Notes: a model not told the origin generated them from the sequence alone. A stretch of DNA of 64,000 nt from CAYRXE01 sp964428205 (GCA_964428205.1 CAYRXE010000001.1:1-64000); one strand, 5' to 3'; positions 53,904-61,866 are shown, counted from the stretch's first letter. Numbers and translations: made by a program.

Positions 53904-53932
53904 GGACTTGCTATATTACTTGTATATAGGGC

Positions 53933-54010
53933 AAATGATGAATGATGAGAGATGAATGATGAAAAAACGCTTTTATACGCTTACGATTCATCCTTCATCA
54001 TTCATCTTTT
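53933..54010. repeat. Low-complexity hairpin repeat, GATGAAT type
   Basis: The left arm (53933-53966) repeats AATGATGAATGATGA. The right arm (53984-54010) is CGATTCATCCTTCATCATTC followed by ATCTTTT. An AAAACGCTTTTATACGCTTA centre lies between them. It sits between the GT2 stop and the DUF2304 promoter. Confidence 0.7.
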
Positions 54011-54020
54011 CTCAAGAGAA

Positions 54021-54704
54021 TCACCGTAAAAAAGACCTCAAGAGAATCTTCAATGCCGTTTGCACTCCCCTAGCAAAGGACTGCCCCTTGGCCATGGTGT
54101 ACTCGGAATACGTCACCTTGGTGGGAACCTCGGCAATGCGCCACCGACGGATAACCGCCTCGCGAACAATCTCGGTACAGAACTCGAAGCCACTCATCTT
54201 CAGATCAATCTCGGCGAGTGCCTTGGGACCAAACACTTTAAATCCGCACTGACTGTCATCGACCCACTTCCCTGCCGACAGGAGGGTGAGCACGTTGCCA
54301 ATGGAGTTAAAGACTCTGCGTACAGAGGGGATGTGATTGCGACGACCAAAGCGATTGCCAAACACCACATCGGCACGATCCTCAAGTACCGGCTTGAGCA
54401 TGGCCGGGATATCGGCGGGATCATGCTGACCATCGGCATCGAGCGTCACGACGATATCGGCGTCCAGTCTGCGAGCGGCTTCGATACCCGTCATGGTGGC
54501 AGCACCCGCTCCACAGTTTTCTGGATGACGAACCACAATGGCACCTGCGGCGCGCGACACATCGGACGTGTTGTCGTCCGATGCATCGTCTACCACGACC
54601 ACTTTGGTGGAAAACTTGAGTGCGTCTTTGATGACCGCAGGGACACGGCTCGCCTCACGAAAGGCAGGAATGACCGTAACGATATGAGGCGACGATTGAT
54701 TCAT
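54021..54704 (-). CDS. GT2, dolichyl/polyprenyl-phosphate mannose synthase-like
   Basis: A 227-residue GT2 without membrane helices. Seen: VTVIPAFREASRVP, VVVVDDASDDNT, TLDADGQHDPADIPAML, DDSQCGFKVFGPKAL and FCTEIVREAVIRRW. It would charge a polyprenyl phosphate for use by the large GT-C protein whose stop codon overlaps its start by one base (TAATG). The DUF2304 gene follows, giving the recurrent GT-C/GT2/DUF2304 set. Confidence 0.87.
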   Translation of the reverse strand: MNQSSPHIVTVIPAFREASRVPAVIKDALKFSTKVVVVDDASDDNTSDVSRAAGAIVVRHPENCGAGAATMTGIEAARRLDADIVVTLDADGQHDPADIPAMLKPVLEDRADVVFGNRFGRRNHIPSVRRVFNSIGNVLTLLSAGKWVDDSQCGFKVFGPKALAEIDLKMSGFEFCTEIVREAVIRRWRIAEVPTKVTYSEYTMAKGQSFARGVQTALKILLRSFLR

Positions 54705-57529
54705 TACTGAGTCGGCGGAAGCAGGATGAACGCAATACCGGCGTTCACATCATTCACCAGCACCTGGGTGCCAAGACCCGGGGTATTGAGGAAGTTCACG
54801 AATGCTTCGACCTTCTTGTGCAAAGAGCCATTGGGATCGCGCTCGATGGTTGCCGTATTCGTATCGAAGATGACGCTGTTGAATCCAAGAGCGATCAAAC
54901 GCTTCATGGTCAGCTGCGGATCACGCTCGGCAAAGAGACAGTTAAAGCTATCGAGTTGATGATCTGCGACACCAAGGATCTCGAGGTTCTTTGGCACGAA
55001 GTACGGGATGAACGTACCGACGCGATACACGTACGGCTGCTTGGTGAGTACATTGTGACGCTGCACGGCAATCGCCGAGATGTCTCCGTAGTACGGGATT
55101 GTGCGCATCTCCAACGCATGACCATCGATCTTACCCAGAGGGTATTCGAGGAGATTCTGCTGCATCTCAAACTGCCACAGGCGCATGCCGTAGGCGGTGA
55201 GGATGGAAAGCGTGAGGACCACTCCGGTGGCAATGCGCGTTGCGCGATCAGGCGCGTGCACAAAGAGTGCCTCGAGTACGAGCGTGAGACCGAGGAACAT
55301 ACCAACGCCGTACCAAGGAATACCGTTTGCGAGGAAGGCCCACTCCACAATGATGAAGAGTGTTGCGCCCCACAGGTACCTAAGCCACTTGCCTTCTGGC
55401 TTCCAGAAGAACGGCAAGAGAAGGAGCAATGGGAACAGCAAGAGCGCCGGAATGGTGGTGACGTAGTAACCACCCGTATCGACGTTCATCACCTGCCTCC
55501 AAGGAAGGAGCAGGTAGTGGCCAATGCCCGATGCATCGCCCCAGTAACGATCCAACTCTTCTTTTACGCTCGTACTCTTGCAAGCGGGATTGCTGTTATC
55601 CATCTGCAATTCCGGCGGCAGGAACTTGATGTTCGGTGGAGCCGGATGAGCTGGATCTGGAGGTGTGAGCGGGAAGGATGGAGAAATTTTGTCGGGATAG
55701 TTGAGCAGCAACGACGGAATCACTCTTCCATGGCTGATGTTGTTGTACATGATCCACGGGCTGCATGTGAGCAAGAACGCTCCAAAGAACACCACGACGC
55801 TGATGAGCGTATGCATCGCACGTGTGCGACCCGATTTGGAAACGGCATACGCAATGGCTGCTGCCGTGATACCAAAGATGATCAATCCGAAGACGGTGTA
55901 CGAGAGAGAGGTGGTCGTTCCCCACAGACGTTCCGTGATGCGCTGCAAGTTAATGGAGCCCATGATGGTAAGGAATCCCACGCCGGCACCCACGCCAATT
56001 GCTCCGCCGTACCAATGAGCAAGTCCCACGCCAAGGAGGACGATGAGCATGCTCAAGATGACCATGACCGATGTGACTTTGATACCAAAACCAATACCGG
56101 CAAAGATGCCCGCGAGAACGAGCATGCGAATATGCGAGCGCTTCCAGATGGGCAGAGTGGGATCTTCGCCTTCTTCACCTTTAAAGCAGGCGAGGAACAC
56201 TGCGAACATCGTCATCGCCGAGAAGAAGAACACCGCGTTGTCGATCTTCATGTCGGCAAACGAGAAGTGTCCAATCAGCGGCAAGGTGTAAAAGAGGAGC
56301 CCAGCCAAGAGTCCCCTCTTTGGGCCCAAGAACGTGCGTCCAAACAAAATCACGGCAAGCAGCGCGAGTAATCCCTGAGACCAGTTGATGAGCATGGCTG
56401 CCGTCGCACCAAAATACGAGGTGTATCCAAACAGCAAGAAACCAAGAGATGTGAGGTACTCCCACTGGAACGTGGCCATGCTGGGGATGATGTGTCCGTA
56501 ACTCACAAGCAACCTCGGACGGTTGATGTAACTACCTAGGTCATCCCAGCCAATCGGGAAGGGACGCACCACGACGAGGAAGTTAATGGTGAGATACGAA
56601 ATAATGAGGAATGTGAGGAAGATCACCGGGCTATACAGGCGGAACTCCACTTCCCATTCGTGGAAGAGGAAAACCTTTAGCCAATCCCATGCGGCCTTAT
56701 AGCAAAGAACAGAGACGGCAATGATCAATGCCCAACCCACGTTGGGGCTGTATGCGCCAATGGCAGCGAGCAACCAGAGCACGGCAATCCACGCACCGAC
56801 ACCCACTCCTGTGCTGAGCATTCCCTCGGTAAAGAGAGAAGGTAGACGCAGCCTGAAGAACCCGACAATGGTTTGACCGGCAATGAGCATGAGGAACAAG
56901 AACACCGCCACCACGAGCACCTGCGAGACCACGCGCTCAAAGAAGAACTGCTGCATACAAATGCCGCTCATGTCGTACAGGCCGGCACCACCCGCTGCCT
57001 CCCCTACTTGGTTCAAACATCCTTTGGATTGGAGAGCGAGGAAGTTATCGCGCAGAGCCTGGAGCGTGCCATCGGTTACTCCCTGATACACCGCAGCAGT
57101 TGGTTCGACGATGCGCTTCATGGGGAAGCCGTCGATGGTGCGCGCACCAAAGACCGTGAACAGTACCCAGAGGGATACCATGAAGAACGCAGCGAAGTAC
57201 CACGGCTTCAGCTTCATGCGCACGAGCGTGCTGCCGTTACGCATGTACTGGTAACCCGCAAACGCGATGTACGCGATTGCACAGATAATGCCGTACCACA
57301 GAAAGGGATTCAGGCGTGTGAAGAGGAACGACAGGAATGGGAGGAACGCGTGCAATCCTTGGCAGAAGGCATCTTTGCACTTCCCGTCGATGGCCACGTT
57401 TGCGGCTTCCGTAAGGAGCGATGCGCGGTGAACCGGCATGCCCAGGAAGTAGAAGAACGTGTAACCACCCCAGAGAATGAGGAGACCCAGGAGGACCCAC
57501 GTGAGAATCTGTTGCGTCTTTTGCTGCAT
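54704..57529 (-). CDS. Very large polytopic membrane protein, GT-C-like
   Basis: A 941-residue protein with a predicted 14-17 membrane helices and two large soluble loops (about 150-185 and 600-680). Seen: an outer-face acidic loop VRPFPIGWDDLGSYINRPRL near residue 335, the expected position of a GT-C catalytic Asp pair, and a C-terminal soluble domain (IALGFNSVIFDTNTATIERD). The best guess is an oligosaccharide- or monosaccharide-transferring GT-C enzyme using the lipid-sugar made by the adjacent GT2; a polymerase or ligase role cannot be excluded. No Shine-Dalgarno or TANNNT box at the expected spacing precedes the ATG at 57529; a TACTAT lies about 25 nt upstream. Confidence 0.65.
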   Translation of the reverse strand: MQQKTQQILTWVLLGLLILWGGYTFFYFLGMPVHRASLLTEAANVAIDGKCKDAFCQGLHAFLPFLSFLFTRLNPFLWYGIICAIAYIAFAGYQYMRNGSTLVRMKLKPWYFAAFFMVSLWVLFTVFGARTIDGFPMKRIVEPTAAVYQGVTDGTLQALRDNFLALQSKGCLNQVGEAAGGAGLYDMSGICMQQFFFERVVSQVLVVAVFLFLMLIAGQTIVGFFRLRLPSLFTEGMLSTGVGVGAWIAVLWLLAAIGAYSPNVGWALIIAVSVLCYKAAWDWLKVFLFHEWEVEFRLYSPVIFLTFLIISYLTINFLVVVRPFPIGWDDLGSYINRPRLLVSYGHIIPSMATFQWEYLTSLGFLLFGYTSYFGATAAMLINWSQGLLALLAVILFGRTFLGPKRGLLAGLLFYTLPLIGHFSFADMKIDNAVFFFSAMTMFAVFLACFKGEEGEDPTLPIWKRSHIRMLVLAGIFAGIGFGIKVTSVMVILSMLIVLLGVGLAHWYGGAIGVGAGVGFLTIMGSINLQRITERLWGTTTSLSYTVFGLIIFGITAAAIAYAVSKSGRTRAMHTLISVVVFFGAFLLTCSPWIMYNNISHGRVIPSLLLNYPDKISPSFPLTPPDPAHPAPPNIKFLPPELQMDNSNPACKSTSVKEELDRYWGDASGIGHYLLLPWRQVMNVDTGGYYVTTIPALLLFPLLLLLPFFWKPEGKWLRYLWGATLFIIVEWAFLANGIPWYGVGMFLGLTLVLEALFVHAPDRATRIATGVVLTLSILTAYGMRLWQFEMQQNLLEYPLGKIDGHALEMRTIPYYGDISAIAVQRHNVLTKQPYVYRVGTFIPYFVPKNLEILGVADHQLDSFNCLFAERDPQLTMKRLIALGFNSVIFDTNTATIERDPNGSLHKKVEAFVNFLNTPGLGTQVLVNDVNAGIAFILLPPTQ

Positions 57530-57604
57530 GATAAAAAGGGAGATGTTGGCGCTTATAGTAACAGAAAAGCGAAAGGAAAAGCGCCTAATGTCTACGAAGA
57601 ATGG

Positions 57605-57610
57605 TAGTAT
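57605..57610 (+). promoter_or_regulatory. Leaderless -10 box of sufS
   Basis: TAGTAT, 8 nt before the ATG at 57619. It favours that ATG over the in-frame one at 57601. Confidence 0.45.
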
Positions 57611-57618
57611 CGGTCGCC

Positions 57619-58830
57619 ATGGTCAGTACTTCAGACATCCGCAGGCAATTTCCCTTACTGGAACAAAAGGGACTGATCTATCTCGATAGTGCCGCCACAG
57701 CACAGAAGCCACAGGTCGTACTCGATGCAATGAAGACCTTTTACGAGAAGCAGAACGGCAATGCACACCGTGGCATGCACCCATTGGCAGAGGCCGCAAC
57801 GGAAGCTTTGGAAAATGCACGTGAGCGTGTGCGCTCTTTTATAAACGCAAAGTCGACGGAAGAAATTATCTTCACCAAGAGCTGTACCGAGGCCATCAAC
57901 CTCGTGGCCCATGCCTTTGGTAAAACATGTCACCCGGGAGACGCCATTGTCACAACGGTGCTCGAGCACCACAGCAACATCGTGCCGTGGCAACAACTGC
58001 AAGAAACAGGCGTCTCTGTTCGCTGGGTCCCCTGCGATGCAGAGGGAACACTTGATCTGGATGTTCTGGCCCAGCACGTAGCTGATGGAAAAGTACGACT
58101 CGTTGCCATGACCGCACAAAGTAATGTGCTGGGGGTGCGACCAGATGTGAAGAAGATGATCGAGATGGCGCACAACGCAGGAGCGCTCACACTCGTGGAT
58201 GCTGCGCAGTCGATTGCACATGAAAAAACGGATGTGCAGGAACTCGATTGTGATTTTCTCGCTTTCTCGGGACACAAGCTCTACGGACCCATGGGCATTG
58301 GTGTGCTCTACGGGAAGAAAAAGCTTTTGACGGATATGCCTCCCTTCCTTGGTGGCGGCATGATGATTCGCGAAGTCACGCAGAACGGATTTTCCACTGC
58401 CGATCTCCCACAGAAGTTCGAAGCAGGTACACAGCCCATCGCCGAAGTCGCAGGACTCCACGCGGCGTTGGATTGGATCAGTCAGTTTTCGTGGAACGAA
58501 ATCCAGGATCACGAACAAGCGCTGATCGCACATGCACATGCGGAGCTCTCGAAGATCGATGGACTCAAGATTCTTGGACCAAGTGATGCAAAGAAGATGC
58601 ACGGCTGCATCAGCTTCGTGATTGATGGCGTGCACCCTCATGACCTCACCGATGTACTGGGGCAAAAAGGAATTTGCCTGCGTGCCGGTCACCACTGTGC
58701 ACAGCCTCTCCATAAGCAGTTGGATATTGGCGCTTCCACTCGCTTGAGCGTGGGAATCTACAATACGATTGAGGAGCTAAACGAAGCGGCACAGCAAATA
58801 ACAGCTGCATTGGAACTCCTGAAAGTGTAA
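57619..58830 (+). CDS. sufS: SufS-type cysteine desulfurase
   Basis: A 403-residue class V aminotransferase-fold PLP enzyme that takes sulfur from cysteine for Fe-S cluster assembly. Seen: YLDSAATAQKP, NAHRGMHPLAEAAT, TTVLEHHSNIVPWQ, PLP lysine K220 in SGHKLYGP, and the catalytic cysteine C360 in RAGHHCAQP. It belongs to group II (SufS) by the short Cys loop. SufU follows, with one gene in opposite orientation between them. Confidence 0.93.
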   Translation: MVSTSDIRRQFPLLEQKGLIYLDSAATAQKPQVVLDAMKTFYEKQNGNAHRGMHPLAEAATEALENARERVRSFINAKSTEEIIFTKSCTEAINLVAHAFGKTCHPGDAIVTTVLEHHSNIVPWQQLQETGVSVRWVPCDAEGTLDLDVLAQHVADGKVRLVAMTAQSNVLGVRPDVKKMIEMAHNAGALTLVDAAQSIAHEKTDVQELDCDFLAFSGHKLYGPMGIGVLYGKKKLLTDMPPFLGGGMMIREVTQNGFSTADLPQKFEAGTQPIAEVAGLHAALDWISQFSWNEIQDHEQALIAHAHAELSKIDGLKILGPSDAKKMHGCISFVIDGVHPHDLTDVLGQKGICLRAGHHCAQPLHKQLDIGASTRLSVGIYNTIEELNEAAQQITAALELLKV

Positions 58831-59205
58831 TTACTCCTGCTCCTCGTCGTGAGGAAGCTTTGTCATCACGACTGCTGCTTGTCCGCGCAGAGACGCAATC
58901 TGATCGAGAAGGCTAATAACTTCTGGATGCTTCTTAAGGAGGACTGGACGCAAGCGCTCGGGAACTCCTTCTAGTGTGCCTTCATCGGAAGAAATGAGAT
59001 CGCGCAATTCTTCCCTGCGTTCGGCTGGCGAACCGCTGTCATCTTCAAGAACTGCCTGCAAACGTGTGTGCATTGTTTTAATACCCATTACTGCTTCGCC
59101 CAATACGGTCTCTTGCAGCTCTGCGACAGTCGCCGTATCAACACCGCCGTCGTCTTCAGACATGTCATCTTCACGCCTTTCTGGAAATGGATGTGCACCA
59201 AACAT
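58831..59205 (-). CDS. Small acidic protein of unknown function
   Basis: A 124-residue, strongly acidic, helix-rich protein with no cysteine pairs, signal peptide or membrane segment. I recognise no family. It lies between sufS and sufU on the opposite strand, its stop touching the sufS stop. A TATAAT box 6 nt before the ATG at 59205 supports that start; ATG 59163 (MSEDDGG) is an alternative with an AAAGG about 12 nt upstream. It could be a helical regulator or simply a local gene; the Suf context is the only hint. Confidence 0.6.
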   Translation of the reverse strand: MFGAHPFPERREDDMSEDDGGVDTATVAELQETVLGEAVMGIKTMHTRLQAVLEDDSGSPAERREELRDLISSDEGTLEGVPERLRPVLLKKHPEVISLLDQIASLRGQAAVVMTKLPHDEEQE

Positions 59206-59211
59206 GCCTAA

Positions 59212-59217
59212 ATTATA
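59212..59217 (-). promoter_or_regulatory. Leaderless -10 box, perfect TATAAT
   Basis: TATAAT, 6 nt before the ATG at 59205. This is the only perfect consensus in the set. Confidence 0.6.
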
Positions 59218-59249
59218 CCACAAACAGGTGTATTTGACGAGGATTCCGC

Positions 59250-59255
59250 TAACAT
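59250..59255 (+). promoter_or_regulatory. Leaderless -10 box of sufU
   Basis: TAACAT, 6 nt before the ATG at 59262. Confidence 0.5.
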
Positions 59256-59261
59256 TCTTTT

Positions 59262-59672
59262 ATGGATCTGTACGCCGAAAACATCCTCGAGCACAGCAAG
59301 AGCCCTCACGGGAAAACCCTGCTCCCCTCTTTTACTGTGGAGCACGAAGAAGTGAATTTGAGCTGTGGTGATTCGGTGAAGATTCAATTGGAACTCGATG
59401 GGGATCGTGTGAAGGCTTTGGGTTGGGATGGATCAGGCTGTGCCATTAGTCAGGCAGCCATGTCGATTGTGAGTGAGGAGATCGTGGGCAAGACGACGGA
59501 TGAACTCGCAAAGATGGATACCGAGGACATCCGCACACTCCTTGGTGTGCCTGTGAGTGCTCGCAGGGCCAAGTGCGCCTTCCTGTGTTTGCATGCTCTC
59601 AAGAACGCGTTGCATGTTTTGAAGAAAGAACCTGCCCAAAACTGGGTGGAAACGCTCAAAGAGAGCTTGTAG
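59262..59672 (+). CDS. sufU: SufU-type Fe-S scaffold / sulfur-relay protein
   Basis: A 136-residue NifU-N/IscU-fold protein. Seen: the three cluster or zinc cysteines C35 (LSCGDSV), C60 (GSGCAIS) and C105 (RAKCAFL), and the long spacer between the second and third that marks SufU rather than IscU. C109 is an extra cysteine. SufU accepts sulfur from SufS via zinc-ligand exchange. The rest of the suf operon (sufB, sufC, sufD) is not in this window. Confidence 0.9.
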   Translation: MDLYAENILEHSKSPHGKTLLPSFTVEHEEVNLSCGDSVKIQLELDGDRVKALGWDGSGCAISQAAMSIVSEEIVGKTTDELAKMDTEDIRTLLGVPVSARRAKCAFLCLHALKNALHVLKKEPAQNWVETLKESL

Positions 59673-59699
59673 ACTCTCGCGCACGGTCGAGGAAAGTCT

Positions 59700-59716
59700 G
59701 CCGTCGTAGCTCAGGG
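59700..59716 (+). pseudogene. Truncated 5' copy of tRNA-Thr
   Basis: Seventeen bases identical to the 5' end of the intact tRNA-Thr (acceptor strand and first half of the D-arm), starting 92 bp upstream of it. Sequence identity stops inside the D-loop. The 75 bp between them are unrelated to the tRNA and contain a CGAGCAT/ATGCTCG pair. Confidence 0.7.
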
Positions 59717-59791
59717 CCTAGGCGAGCATAGCGAGCCGTGATGAATAAGAATGCTCGGTCCTTCTCCCTCATTGTCACCATAGCCAAACAA

Positions 59792-59866
59792 GCCGTCGTA
59801 GCTCAGGGGTAGAGCACGTCCATGGTAAGGACGGGGTCACGGGTTCAATTCCCGTCGACGGCTCCA
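59792..59866 (+). tRNA. tRNA-Thr, anticodon GGU
   Basis: Seventy-five nt including an encoded CCA. Acceptor GCCGTCG/CGACGGC with discriminator T, D-stem GCTC/GAGC, anticodon stem CGTCC/GGACG with loop ATGGTAA (anticodon GGT), T-stem ACGGG/CCCGT with loop TTCAATT. All stems are perfectly paired. Confidence 0.95.
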
Positions 59867-59880
59867 CAATTACTAAGAAA

Positions 59881-60029
59881 GGCGTCGTAGCTCAGTGCGA
59901 CGCTTTTACTTGTAAAAGCGTTTTAGAAAAGGTCTGCTGCGCAGCAGCACGTCCATGGTAAGGACGGGGTCACGGGCCTGCCTGCCGGCAGGCAGGTTTA
60001 ATTTAATAAAGGTCCCGTCGACGGCTCCA
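59881..60029 (+). pseudogene. tRNA-Thr copy broken by palindromic insertions
   Basis: Three segments of the tRNA-Thr sequence occur in order. The first, 59881-59895, is the 5' end with one mismatch. The second, 59946-59976, runs from the D-stem end through the whole anticodon arm to the T-stem. The third, 60014-60029, is the 3' end with CCA. Between the first two lie a 9-bp hairpin CGCTTTTAC/GTAAAAGCG (59901-59920, followed by TTTT) and the perfect palindrome CTGCTGCGCAGCAG (59934-59947). Between the last two lies the perfect 20-bp palindrome CCTGCCTGCCGGCAGGCAGG (59977-59996) with 17 AT-rich bases. It cannot fold as a tRNA unless the inserts are removed. Confidence 0.85.
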
Positions 60030-60044
60030 TTATTAAAAATCATC

Positions 60045-60050
60045 TATACT
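60045..60050 (+). promoter_or_regulatory. Leaderless -10 box of methyltransferase gene
   Basis: TATACT, 7 nt before the ATG at 60058 and 15 bp after the broken tRNA copy. Confidence 0.55.
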
Positions 60051-60057
60051 CATCCAC

Positions 60058-60759
60058 ATGCACGTCGACACGGTGGATTTTTTGTTTCCAGAGGCCCGGA
60101 TGTTTAGAGGAAAAGGTGTTCGCCCTCCCTTTTGGGATGGCTACATCGAAAGCCGTGTGAAGAGCATGTTCGAAAAGGGTGGCCTGCTTGTTGATGTAGG
60201 AGGAGGCCTACGGATTGATGGTGCCCGTGGAGACAAAGTGAACCCTGTGAACGTGAAGCTCTTTGGAAAGTACCTGAGTGATGCACGCGTGCAGTACAAG
60301 GTGACGGACTACACCGATAAATATCATCCGGACTTCGTGGAGGACATTCACAAACTTTCGTTTGCGGATGGATCGATCGATGCACTCTTTTGCCTCGCCG
60401 TGTTGGAGCATGTGTTTGATCCAAAGAAGGCAGCCGAGGAACTCGTGCGTGTGCTCAAGAAAGGGGGCGAAGGATTTTTGTACGTGCCCTGGATGTATCG
60501 CTATCACGCAAACATTACGGAGGATTACAAAGACTACTTCCGCTATTCCAAGGACGGCATTGCCTATTTGTTCCGCGAGTGTGAGCAGATAGAGATCTGC
60601 CCCGTGCGCGGTCTCTTTGAATCACTACTCAGATTTACACCTCTCTACGGCTTCACTCCCCTGGTGATGCTGCTTCGTTGGTTAGACTGGAGTTCGGCAA
60701 AGATGCAGAAGATTTCGGAGCGGCAAACCTCCGGATACTTCATTCACATTCGTAAGTAA
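60058..60759 (+). CDS. Class I SAM-dependent methyltransferase
   Basis: A 233-residue protein. Seen: LLVDVGGGLRIDG (a looser motif I near 43-55), VTDYTDKYHPD, IHKLSFADGSIDALFCLAVLEHVFDP, LKKGGEGFLYVPWMYRYH and a hydrophobic C-terminal segment. It is like the methyltransferases inside the glycan locus, although it lies outside it, behind the tRNA-Thr cluster. That raises the chance that it was brought in next to the tRNA gene. Acceptor unknown. Confidence 0.78.
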   Translation: MHVDTVDFLFPEARMFRGKGVRPPFWDGYIESRVKSMFEKGGLLVDVGGGLRIDGARGDKVNPVNVKLFGKYLSDARVQYKVTDYTDKYHPDFVEDIHKLSFADGSIDALFCLAVLEHVFDPKKAAEELVRVLKKGGEGFLYVPWMYRYHANITEDYKDYFRYSKDGIAYLFRECEQIEICPVRGLFESLLRFTPLYGFTPLVMLLRWLDWSSAKMQKISERQTSGYFIHIRK

Positions 60760-60768
60760 GACAGGGCG

Positions 60769-60792
60769 TGATCAGACGAAGTCGGCTGATCA
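60769..60792. terminator. Hairpin between convergent genes
   Basis: TGATCAG (60769-60775) pairs with CTGATCA (60786-60792), and an inner GAC/GTC adds three pairs. It overlaps the protease stop codon and lies 10 bp after the methyltransferase stop. No T-run follows, so termination is only a guess. Confidence 0.45.
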
Positions 60793-61461
60793 GTAGCCAA
60801 ACATGATGTGAAATGAGGTGATAGCTGTGCTCATGACGCTCGTAATCCACATTCCCAGAGGATCGATGTGCGTAATATTCCCGGCAAGGAGCAACGCGAG
60901 AAGAACATACGGACCGTACTGCATAAAGCGGTCGTAGGTATCCTGTAAACGTAGCGGAATGAAGTACTCCAAGATTTTCGATCCATCCAATGGAGCCACA
61001 GGCAGGAGGTTGAATGCCATGAGTCCTAGGTTCACGAAAATAAACTTCAGTAAGACGTCACACAGAAACGCCAAGAAAATATTTGGGTGTGGATGATGCA
61101 TGAGTAGCGCATACACATTGTCGGGCGCCATCTGGAAAATGATTTGCAACGCGAGGTATGCAAGCATGGCGAGGAGAAAATTGCTCACGGGCCCGGCAAG
61201 AGCCGTGAGTGCATTGTCGCGAGCCGGGTGCTTGAAGTAATGCGGATTCACCGGCACGGGCTTCCCCCATCCAAATCCCACAATAAGAAAGAGAACTGTC
61301 CCCATAGGGTCGAGATGCGCAATGGGATTAAGTGTGAGTCGTCCTGCAGCTTTGGCCGTGTGATCGCCCAGTTTGTACGCAACGTATGCGTGAGCAGCCT
61401 CATGCACGCTCAGCGCGATGAGCATGGCCAGGAGGAAGGAAGGGTTGAGAAACGACGACAT
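60790..61461 (-). CDS. Site-2-type membrane metalloprotease (peptidase M50)
   Basis: A 223-residue protein with about five membrane helices. Seen: the zinc motif HEAAH (H20, E21, H24) in the first helix, GKPVPVNPHYFKHPARDNALTALAGPVSNFLLA (third-ligand region begins here) and NLLPVAPLDGSKIL with the conserved Asp ligand. This is the minimal SpoIVFB-like M50 family without PDZ or CBS domains. It cleaves substrates within the membrane; the target is unknown. The start is set by a TATACT box and the conserved N-terminus. Confidence 0.88.
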   Translation of the reverse strand: MSSFLNPSFLLAMLIALSVHEAAHAYVAYKLGDHTAKAAGRLTLNPIAHLDPMGTVLFLIVGFGWGKPVPVNPHYFKHPARDNALTALAGPVSNFLLAMLAYLALQIIFQMAPDNVYALLMHHPHPNIFLAFLCDVLLKFIFVNLGLMAFNLLPVAPLDGSKILEYFIPLRLQDTYDRFMQYGPYVLLALLLAGNITHIDPLGMWITSVMSTAITSFHIMFGY

Positions 61462-61468
61462 GGAACCC

Positions 61469-61474
61469 AGTATA
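61469..61474 (-). promoter_or_regulatory. Leaderless -10 box of M50 protease
   Basis: TATACT, 7 nt before the ATG at 61461, directly beside a hairpin repeat. Confidence 0.55.
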
Positions 61475-61479
61475 GACCA

Positions 61480-61562
61480 AATGATGAAGGATAAAGGGTG
61501 AAGGATGAAAAACTGCGTTTTCGCTTGCGGTTCATCTCTCATCACTCGTCCTTCACCTTTCG
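61480..61562. repeat. Low-complexity hairpin repeat, GATGAAGG type
   Basis: The left arm (61480-61511) is AATGATGAAGGATAAAGGGT and on, ending GGATGAAAAA. The right arm (61530-61562) is TTCATCTCTCATCACTCGTC and on. Pairing is imperfect but extends over about 25 bp. It has the same size and style as 53933-54010, and lies between divergent genes. Confidence 0.65.
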
Positions 61563-61606
61563 TAAAAACGGGCAAAACAGCCATTGACCTTACTAGAATG
61601 GACAAG

Positions 61607-61612
61607 TAAAGT
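61607..61612 (+). promoter_or_regulatory. Possible leaderless -10 box of rpmB
   Basis: TAAAGT, 8 nt before the ATG at 61621. TAGAAT at 61594-61599 (21 nt before the ATG) is an alternative that would leave a short leader. Confidence 0.35.
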
Positions 61613-61620
61613 ACGCGTCC

Positions 61621-61830
61621 ATGTCACGCACGTGCGTCAAAACTGGCCGCAAAACTGGCTTCGGCAACACCCGCAGCCACTCCCTCCGTCATACTCGCAG
61701 GACGTGGAAGGTAAACATGCAGAAGAAGCGTGTGTTTGATCCTCGCACTGGTGCATACGTGACCATGAAGGTCTCTGCTGCCTACCTGCGCACATTGGCC
61801 AAGAGGTTGAGCGAGGGGAAGTTGGCCTAA
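61621..61830 (+). CDS. rpmB: Ribosomal protein bL28
   Basis: A 69-residue basic protein of the large ribosomal subunit. Seen: the N-terminal [22 protein letters not shown] and NMQKKRV core of bL28 followed by a [11 protein letters not shown] segment. The usual CxxC of the zinc-binding form is absent; only C5 remains. A strong terminator follows. Confidence 0.93.
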   Translation: MSRTCVKTGRKTGFGNTRSHSLRHTRRTWKVNMQKKRVFDPRTGAYVTMKVSAAYLRTLAKRLSEGKLA

Positions 61831-61866
61831 TAGGTCTTCCAAAGCTGATCATCGACAAGTACCATG

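Noticed and set aside
54818..56371. 517-residue open frame on the plus strand
   Set aside because: It lies wholly antisense to the 941-residue membrane protein; its composition (His, Glu and Arg rich) is typical of a mirror frame and it has no promoter box or domain.
57655..58713. 352-residue open frame antisense to sufS
   Set aside because: sufS carries all catalytic motifs in the other strand; the antisense frame shows only Cys/His-rich shadow composition.
61584..61599. TTGACC ... TAGAAT before rpmB as a sigma70 promoter
   Set aside because: Only 4 bp separate the two hexamers, so they cannot be -35 and -10 of the same promoter.
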